A stretch of DNA of 64,000 bases from Xestospongia muta. Lineage: Eukaryota > Porifera > Demospongiae > Haplosclerida > Petrosiidae. The position numbers were made by a program, and so were the translations under genes. Shown piece after piece: positions 50,301-64,000 of the stretch. The notes below the pieces were generated by a model that was given only the letters and a program-made list of their open reading frames with translations, ran no database searches and was not told where the DNA came from. How positions within the stretch are numbered: position 1 is the stretch's first letter; every line of letters starts with the position of its first letter. Where the stretch lies: assembly GCA_963693285.1 (NCBI GenBank), contig OY848918.1, positions 9,179,156-9,243,155 on the forward strand. Direction: 5' to 3'.

Positions 50301-53300
50301 TTCCTAAACTAATAGGAATTCAATGTGTTCAAGGATCATATGACATTTGAATACTTATTTCAGTAATACATGTTATGGTTGTGAGAATTGAATATTTCTG
50401 TATGTTAGCAAACTTCATGTCCCTGTTAAATGACAGGGAAATCAGGCACTGAACACTAAATAAAACATTTTTTAATAAACATCTCTTTCTCTTTGGTGAT
50501 TTCTCACTGGCAGTAACATTATTGTTAACAATATCTCTTTCCTTGTAGACATCACAGCAGTTTTTAGACAACTATACTGCTCTGCTTGAAGAGCCAAGAT
50601 ACAAATCTCAAAATTTAACTAGGGTCAATGCTATAGGATTGGTCCATGAGGGAATATGGTCATTAGCTATTGGACTTGACAATGCAGTGAAAAGGATAGC
50701 TATGGGAAATGACAGTGGATGTGAAGGGTTACCAGGAGATTTGGTACCTTTAGAGGAGTTTGATTATACTAATGAAAGAGTGGGCTGTATTCTGAGACAA
50801 GGTTTTGCTGAAGTTAATTTTCATGGAATTACTGTGAGTTGCCCTGTTTTTCTTGTGTATTAAACAATGAATAGATTTTCAAAGTATGCATTTATTGTAA
50901 AATCATTCCAAGTGTGCTGTAATAATTATAGTCTTTAAGACTTTATATTTCATGTTCTGTGCATGGTTATATTTGATACTACAACACATATTCATCTTTC
51001 ATTGTAAAGGGTCCTGTTTATTTTGATGCAAATGGAAGTCGTCCTGACAATGTTCATGATGTCAAACAGTATAGAATATCTGGTGGTAAGCATATAACAA
51101 GAACTAGTAAAATGTTGAATTCATTCCCGGTAGACACAGTCAGTCTTGATACAATAGCTAATGTAACCATTGGTACTAAAAAGAGTAATTTCATCTTCAA
51201 AATGGGTGAATCTAATGCACGGATTTGGAAAGGTACAAATTAATATCATAATAATATTGGTGCTAGATGGATGGTGGTATTTTAGCATAAAAGATTAAAG
51301 AAGTACCTTAAACCAGGAATACAAATAACAACCTATTATTGTATAAGAATGCAGTCAAGAGAGTATAAGCATGGTTTTGTAAAATGGTGTATCTGTAAAA
51401 GTTAATTTGTTGATTTAATCAATGGTTTAAACAGGATGGATGGATGTACCAAAATAATTTGATGCAAACTAATCTTAATTCCATAGTAACAAATTTACTA
51501 AACAGTCAATCTGATACAACATTGGAAATGATGACAGTGCAATGTTTACTATCAGTTTACATCAAATAATTTGCTACATAATGCATCCTGTATATATAAA
51601 CATAATTATATTGGTTAAATCAATGAATTAATTTTTTACAGTTATATATATATTTAAATATTGGAGATAAACTTAATTTTAAAAATTTAATATTTTGAAA
51701 TCATTGTCTTTACGTCTATATCTAAATATGTATTGTAACAGCACATAAACACTAATGTCATCTCCACTATTACCTTCCTTTAATACACACATCAAAAATA
51801 TTATATAACCTACATATTATTAATATTATTATTTCACTAGATGGTACTCCTCCTTATGATGGCTATGAAGTGGACACTATACATCAAAATCATCTAGCAT
51901 TGATTATAATTTATGATATTACATCATTTGTTGGTCTCATCTTTGTAGCAGTGTGTCTTGTGTTTAATATTGTCTTTAGAAATAAAAAGTTAGTGACTGA
52001 CTATAAATAGTCTTGTATCTATAGATTGACTCTCCGTATCTCCATTCTTCTAATAGAGTTGTCAAACTTGCCAGTCCCAATTTGAATTATCTCATAATTG
52101 TAGGAGCTGCTCTTATGTACATATGTGTCTATTTCTATGTACACTCATCAACAGTAATGGATGTACAGACTGCTTTCTGTAATGTAAGATTATCACATAA
52201 TGATCATTAATCCTCACTTCTAGATTTGTTCTATAATAAATTATTGTGTTGCTTTACCTTTAAATTAATGATCCATTCTTAATTTTCACATAGATCCGAT
52301 TGTGGTTGTTCTTTTTGGGATACTCTATCTGTTTTGGTGTCATTCTTTCTAAAACATGGAGAGTCTATTATATCTTCTCTAATCCAATAACTAAGAAAAC
52401 GGTTAATTTCATAGTTTCAAAATAGCATCTCAGTCCTTTCTCTCTCTCTCACACACACACACACATTATAGGCATTAAAAGATTGGGTTTTGTTTGTCCA
52501 AATGTTAGTTATAGTATCTATTGATTTGGTTATTATTGTCATTGGATCTGCCATTCCTCAGTCACGACTGATAGCTACCAGAATAAGAGATACTCAACAT
52601 CCAGAAGCTACAACGGTAAACTAAATTGTATCTGTCCTCACAAATGCTATTAATGATTGTGTCTGTTATGTAACAGAAAAGCATTTCTATACAAGAGTCT
52701 CTTAAAATTATATAACTAATTTATTAATTATTATTAGATAGTCAGTCAATTAGCACATTAATTTTTTAAACTTTTAGTTGTATAAAATAACAAAACATTG
52801 GAATATAGCAGGTAATAGTAGGAATCATTTGAGCATGATTTTTTCTTATTTATATAATGTATGCATTCATTTAGCTGTCATGGTCTAATATACTGAATTT
52901 TATTTTGTCTACTTTGATATTGATCTATATCTAGGATGAAGGTATTTTTGAGAAAAATTTCATCTATGTGTGTGCTCAGAGTGGATCACAAATTTGGCTA
53001 GCAGTCTCCTTTACATACAAAGCATTATTACAACTAGTAGCAATATTTATGGCATTTCATATTCGTCGTGTTAAAATTAAAGCTCTCAATGACTCAAAGG
53101 AAATAGCTGTCATTATCTACATCAACAGTATTATACTTGCATTGTTAGCAGTGACACAGTTTGCTCTTGAAACTTATCATGATGCATATGCTGCCATGTT
53201 TGGACTAGCTCTACTGGTAGATGCAACTCTGTTCCTAGGACTCATATTCATTCCAAAGGTAAGACTCATTTTCATTAATTTAGTACAATTTTCAAAGCAA

Positions 53301-53614
53301 AATTTTACTTAACGATTAAATTTCACAAACCTCATATTAATTTCATTTTATGCTGACTTAACAGCTTGTTTTCTTTGAGACAATATAGACTATATAAATC
53401 AAGCCATAATTCAATTTTTTCTGATATATCTTGACAGATGGTTAGTTTATATCATGATCCAACTGGAGAGAAAGTCCTCACTAGTGATTCCTTATTTTCT
53501 TCACATCCAAAAAATAACACTGCTAGTGAGTCACCTGAGGAGACTATCAGTGATCTAAGAGCTAGAATAAAAGAACTAGAGTTTATGCTTTCCACTAAAG
53601 ATTCTAGTATATGA
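47313..53614 (+). CDS. GABA-B-type class C receptor R6 (altered C-terminus)
   Basis: Exons: 47313-47549, 47692-47832, 48140-48310, 48487-48597, 48673-48744, 49066-49263, 50549-50833, 51010-51085, 51134-51232, 51841-51988, 52057-52183, 52294-52401, 52472-52615, 52935-53258, 53438-53614; 805 residues. The donor after exon 15 (GAGGTTAGT elsewhere) has become GATTCTAGT, so the frame runs on to DSSI and TGA; a decayed exon 16 remains at 53698-53720. Exon 4 (TGVDPFPYDAVFEK) resembles R1/R2, not its subgroup. Exon 7 is nearly identical to R1. Exon 6 is divergent (WMISMWFNEGWWKDTVHSS). The exon 10 donor is GTTAGT instead of the GTCAGT of the others; the exon 5 donor is GTGGGT. Confidence 0.88.
47874..48108. 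mobile_element. MITE in R6 intron 2
   Basis: Clear inverted termini: TGTAAAAACCCCTGGCTGAT-TTAATCAATATATGGTCAT against the complement of ATAACCATATATTGGTTAAATCAACCAAACAGTTTTTACA. R5 lacks it in the same intron, so the boundaries are well defined. This is the best-preserved member in the window. Confidence 0.8.
49737..50330 (+). mobile_element. Degenerate non-LTR retrotransposon fragment in R6 intron 6
   Basis: Frame fragments such as STDWNSSYVVTIPKL near 50270-50315 resemble the start of a LINE reverse transcriptase (pattern P-x-DW-x-x-x-x-V-x-PI-x-K). The preceding CT-rich stretch resembles the linker at 58010-58240. Multiple stops and frameshifts; not coding. Confidence 0.5.
51400..51645. 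mobile_element. MITE relic in R6 intron 9
   Basis: Left AATTTGTTGATTTAATCAAT, right TATATTGGTTAAATCAATGAATT in inverted orientation; same site as in R4 and R5. Confidence 0.55.
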
Positions 53615-53734
53615 AAACTCGTTACAATATATCACTAAGAGCTGTTTATTAGTACATATATAAACAACTATAATGATCTTATCATCTCAAATATATAGCT
53701 GAATTCTGTAACTTAGTTTGATAAAGAAGTTTGA

Positions 53735-53740
53735 AATAAA
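53735..53740 (+). terminator. R6 polyadenylation signal
   Basis: AATAAA kept in the ancestral position, now 120 bases after the new stop. Confidence 0.65.
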
Positions 53741-54714
53741 AAAGACTGATGTATACTTATTTGTTGTATATATGTCTTTTTCATTAATATATATATCATT
53801 CGTGTGTTTAGTAAATTTGTAATCATTATGTAACATGTGACTTCATATGTTGGTACTTACAGCAATGATGAGGTATATCCTCCTTCATACACATATAGCC
53901 ACAAATACTGTCAATGAAAACATACCAATCATTGATATAACACTGCAGATATGATCTCATTAGACATGCTGGAATCAAGAGTATCTATGAAGTAATAACT
54001 AACATAAAACATAAAGTGATTTACATAGTCACAATTGTCATGGATGACATCAAAAATAATATTGATATATATGTTGTTGCTATGGTGATGTAGTTATGGT
54101 TATTATTACTATGGAAATCTTTAAACATTTAATGGTAATAGTGACCATGGTAATAGTTTCTATGATAACACATGTGTTGTTTCTATAATAAATCTTGCTA
54201 TGGTGACATATATTCTGTGGCTTTTTTCTATGGATTTAAATGATTCCATGGATTTTGTGATATCATGTGTACAATCACTTTTGAAACTTGGTAACTATGT
54301 ATTGAAATTAAACAATGGTGATCAATTAAATATCTGATAGATTTTGACAATGTTTGTGACAAAATTGAAAGTGACTCAATTGACACAGGGTAATAAGTAA
54401 TGTTGTTATGATATATATGTTGTTGCTATGGCAATGTAGTTATGGTGATTATTACCATGTTAACTGTTGCTATGGAATATTACTCTTCATCTTAAATACC
54501 CAATTTTAAATCCTTATATATAGTTGCTATAGCAATGTTGCTATGGTAACTATTATAATGGTAATTGTTGCTAGATAACATACATGTTAATACTATGGTA
54601 TATAATCTTAATAATTTATAATATTATGTTTTAATGCCATTTTGTCTAATTCTATTTTCTACTTTTTGTGAATTTATCTCAATTTGCACGCTAAGAAGAT
54701 CAGTCACTCGGTTA
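53741..54714. other. R6-R7 spacer
   Basis: No gene seen. 53910-54080 (ATCATTGATATAACACTGCAG, CACAATTGTCATGGAT) is shared with 37640-37780 after R4 and, more loosely, 20700-20830 after R2. Many GTTGCTATGG/CCATGGTAA repeats. Confidence 0.7.
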
Positions 54715-54830
54715 ACAAAAAACTGAAGTCTAGGGGAGAATCACTTTTGCGATAAGTCAGAGAGACACAAAAGGAAGGAATATTTCCATAATTATCCAGG
54801 AAGTATGTGAGCCACGCCTTAAACGAAACT
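54715..54830 (-). pseudogene. NOMO exon 1 relic upstream of R7
   Basis: TGAAGTCTAGGGGAGAATCA, GACACAAAAGGAAGGAA, CCATAATTATCC and GAGCCACGCC, nearly identical to the relic upstream of R5 and homologous to 5573-5705. Confidence 0.8.
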
Positions 54831-54887
54831 ACCAAAAGTATACGGATTTAGGAAACAGGTAGTGTGATGTACACAGCTACTGTGACA

Positions 54888-62122
<7,235 letters not shown>

Positions 62123-62128
62123 AATGAG

Positions 62129-62134
62129 AATAAA
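62129..62134 (+). terminator. R7 polyadenylation signal
   Basis: AATAAA six bases after the stop, followed by AGACTGATTTAATAATTATT. Confidence 0.7.
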
Positions 62135-62178
62135 AGACTGATTTAATAATTATTTGTTGTATATATGTCTTTCTTACT

Positions 62179-62181
<3 letters not shown>

Positions 62182-62227
<46 letters not shown>
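62182..62227. repeat. (AT)n microsatellite after R7
   Basis: Pure AT tract expanded from the short ATATATAT present downstream of every receptor. Comparable tracts lie at 34663-34700 and 44409-44444 in intron 9 of R4 and R5. Confidence 0.9.
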
Positions 62228-62230
<3 letters not shown>

Positions 62231-62628
62231 AGTTGTGTATTTAGTAATTTTGTACATAACATGTGACTTTATAGATTGAAGAAACAACTCAATGCAGTAG
62301 TACAACATAAAAAAATAATCAGTTTGTTTTATTATTGCTAAAACATATTATATGTCGTTACTTGTTTATCAAACATGTCATTAGTCCATTAATAAAATCA
62401 AAGTAGATGGATTAATTAATATATCACACAAACACTAATCAGCTACAGTCTCATTATCATTAATAATTAATAGAAAATTAAAGTTACACTTTTAATTCAC
62501 TACTGAATAATATTATTGATTGATCAATTAAATTAAATGTTGACATACACATACTATTATACATTCTCCTTAGACATTAAATGATTACTACCTCTCTATG
62601 TTAAATTAGATTTTTTACAGAACCATCA

Positions 62629-62630
62629 AG

Positions 62631-62682
<52 letters not shown>
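62629..62682. repeat. (AAT)n microsatellite
   Basis: Lies directly before the retroelement tail at 62701; reverse-strand Leu runs are artefacts. Confidence 0.9.
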
Positions 62683-62686
<4 letters not shown>

Positions 62687-62700
62687 GCCATCTTTAAAAA

Positions 62701-62945
62701 GCCCTTGATCATGTCCACCTTTGACTCCCTCCTCACAAACACTCCTTCCTCTCGTCTGAAAGCTCTTGCACTGTCCTCCACTATCCTCCATGCAGGAGAT
62801 TGGCTCAATGTGGTCCCTTCCCTTGCCTTAGATCTCCACCTCCATGATCAAGAGTTCGGTTGTTGCCTCCAGTATTGGCTTGGTGTCAAAATGTTCTCTC
62901 TTAGTTACCCATGTTCCTTCTGTAAATCGTCCTGCAACCCTTACA
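62701..62945 (+). mobile_element. Retroelement reverse-transcriptase tail fragment
   Basis: Open frame MSTFDSLLTNTPSSRLKALA...HAGDWLNVVPSLALDLHLHDQEF...LQYWLGVKMF...YPCSFC. The GDWL-x-x-x-PS, EF-x-x-x-L-x-x-x-LG and C-x-x-C pattern is that of the C-terminal region seen after reverse transcriptase in many invertebrate retroelements. 5' part absent; the second half of the zinc-binding motif is lost where it joins receptor exon 1. Confidence 0.65.
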
Positions 62946-63471
62946 GTCTCTCTGTTGGTACTCACAGCAGTAATGAAGATAAAATTCCTCTCTACTTTGC
63001 ATACATTACCAGGTATAGAATTCTTTGAATGTATATTTATTAAAATAATGGCCTCTTTCTTTCTTCCTCTCAGATTGCTTTTGCAGCAGCTGCTAATGTT
63101 CTAAATGATTGTAAATGATTCAGAAGCTTTTTTTGAGTACTTCCTTCTTTTTATTATATTCCAGTATCATTATCCCAATTACTAAGACAATTTGAGTGGA
63201 GAAAGATGGATGTCATCACTCAGGAGGAGGAGCTATTTCAAGCAGTGAGTCAGTTATATGCTAAATGATATACCCTTTCTATAGCTACCGTTTTGCTCAT
63301 AATACTGATTCTATATGTGTCAAAATGTTGAACCATATTATATTTGATTAATTTGACTACATATTTTGTAATAGTTTGTTCTCTCATGTACATTTACAGT
63401 ATTCTTCTCTGTCTCTTTCCATCTTAGACTACCAATGGTCTCAAGTTCATTTTTGATTTACAGAATTGGTT
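62946..63471 (+). pseudogene. Receptor pseudogene, exons 1-4 partial
   Basis: 62946-63010 matches exon 1 from LSVGTHSSNEDK to YIT, then is joined at ACCA to the last bases of exon 2 and intron 2. Exon 3 (63074-63244) is full length but has TGA in DCK-stop-FR and again before VLPSFYYI. Exon 4 begins at 63428 and breaks off after NW. Closest to R7 (intron 2 and 3 sequence nearly identical). Confidence 0.9.
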
Positions 63472-64000
63472 TAGTATCATTGTCTATGTAAAATTACATT
63501 TAATCTCTTCTAAAGTATACATTTCTTCTGAAATTATGACTTCTTCTCTCTGTCAAGCTTAGACACTGTTCATTCATAATTTACATTTACTATTGCTATT
63601 GCCTGCCTTTACCTCATCATGACCTGAAACATCTTATATAATTATATTGACAGTGTACAGTGTATATCACTGTATAATTTGATTGGTTGATTTAACCATT
63701 ATATGGTTGTACAGGTTACATGTGCCATGTGATTGACTGATTATGTAATTAATGTTTAGAACCAATATATAATGATTTTGTGTGGATGAATACAAATGGT
63801 CATGAATGGATTAAAACAACTAATCAGTATCTTAATACTGTCATCATATTAACCTTAACATTTGCCTCATTGAAGATTAATGTAATGGCAGATTACAGTG
63901 CATATAGAATTCATAGTAACAAATCTGGCCAAAATATCTTATGTTTATAATAATAAGCAAATCATTTTACTTCTAACCATTAGCTACATAAACTGCTAAT
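63472..64000. repeat. Second copy of R7 intron 6 segment
   Basis: Co-linear with 57086-57615 (TAGTATCATTGTCTATGTAA onward; TTTTGTGTGGATGAATACAA; GCAGATTACAGTGCATATAG) with about 5-8% differences. It joins directly to broken exon 4 at 63471, so exons 5-6 were deleted from this duplicate. The sequence continues past the window edge, so exon 7 and later exons may follow outside. Confidence 0.85.

Overview
The window is animal DNA: AT-rich, compact, with many short GT-AG introns, long CT/CA microsatellites and decayed transposons. A sponge (demosponge such as Amphimedon) fits best, because its centre is a tandem array of GABA-B-type class C receptors, a family I recall as expanded in sponges. The organism is an inference; the gene content is read directly.

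Layout. Positions 1-5679 (minus strand) hold the 5' part of a NOMO-type gene (BOS/ER translocon-associated chain of beta-sandwich repeats). I could trace 28 exons in frame; the 3' end lies off the left edge. Only 103 bases separate its start codon from that of the first receptor, so the two are divergently transcribed. From 5783 to 62122 (plus strand) lie seven apparently intact GABA-B-like receptors, called R1-R7 here: 5783-12253, 13201-20277, 22866-29961, 30702-36951, 39717-46642, 47313-53614, 54888-62122. Each has the same exon plan (16 exons; 15 in R6), with exon phases that join to about 805-822 residues: signal peptide, Venus-flytrap ligand domain, seven membrane helices, short coiled-coil tail. 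Between and after them lie two receptor pseudogenes (20893-22316 and 62946-63471), stray copies of exon 1 (12511-12917, 22506-22740), and pseudo-exons of NOMO that were carried along by the duplications.

History read from the sequence. R2 and R3 form one subgroup and R4-R7 another; R1 is a mosaic. The membrane-domain exons and some introns are almost identical across copies while the ligand-domain exons differ, pointing to gene conversion or purifying homogenisation of the signalling half. Promoter types alternate (R4 and R6 share a TATA/CCAAT block; R5 and R7 share another block), which suggests duplication of a two-gene unit. R3 lies directly beside a near-perfect 200-base-arm palindrome made from its own first exon. 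Most residues that hold GABA in the human receptor are replaced, whereas the ICL3 ALNDSK motif of the G-protein-coupling subunit is kept, so the array looks like a set of G-protein-coupled sensors with diversified, probably non-GABA, ligand sites.

The right end (62123-64000) has a receptor relic, a retroelement tail fused to receptor exon 1, and a second copy of sequence from R7 intron 6. I saw no tRNA, rRNA or CRISPR.
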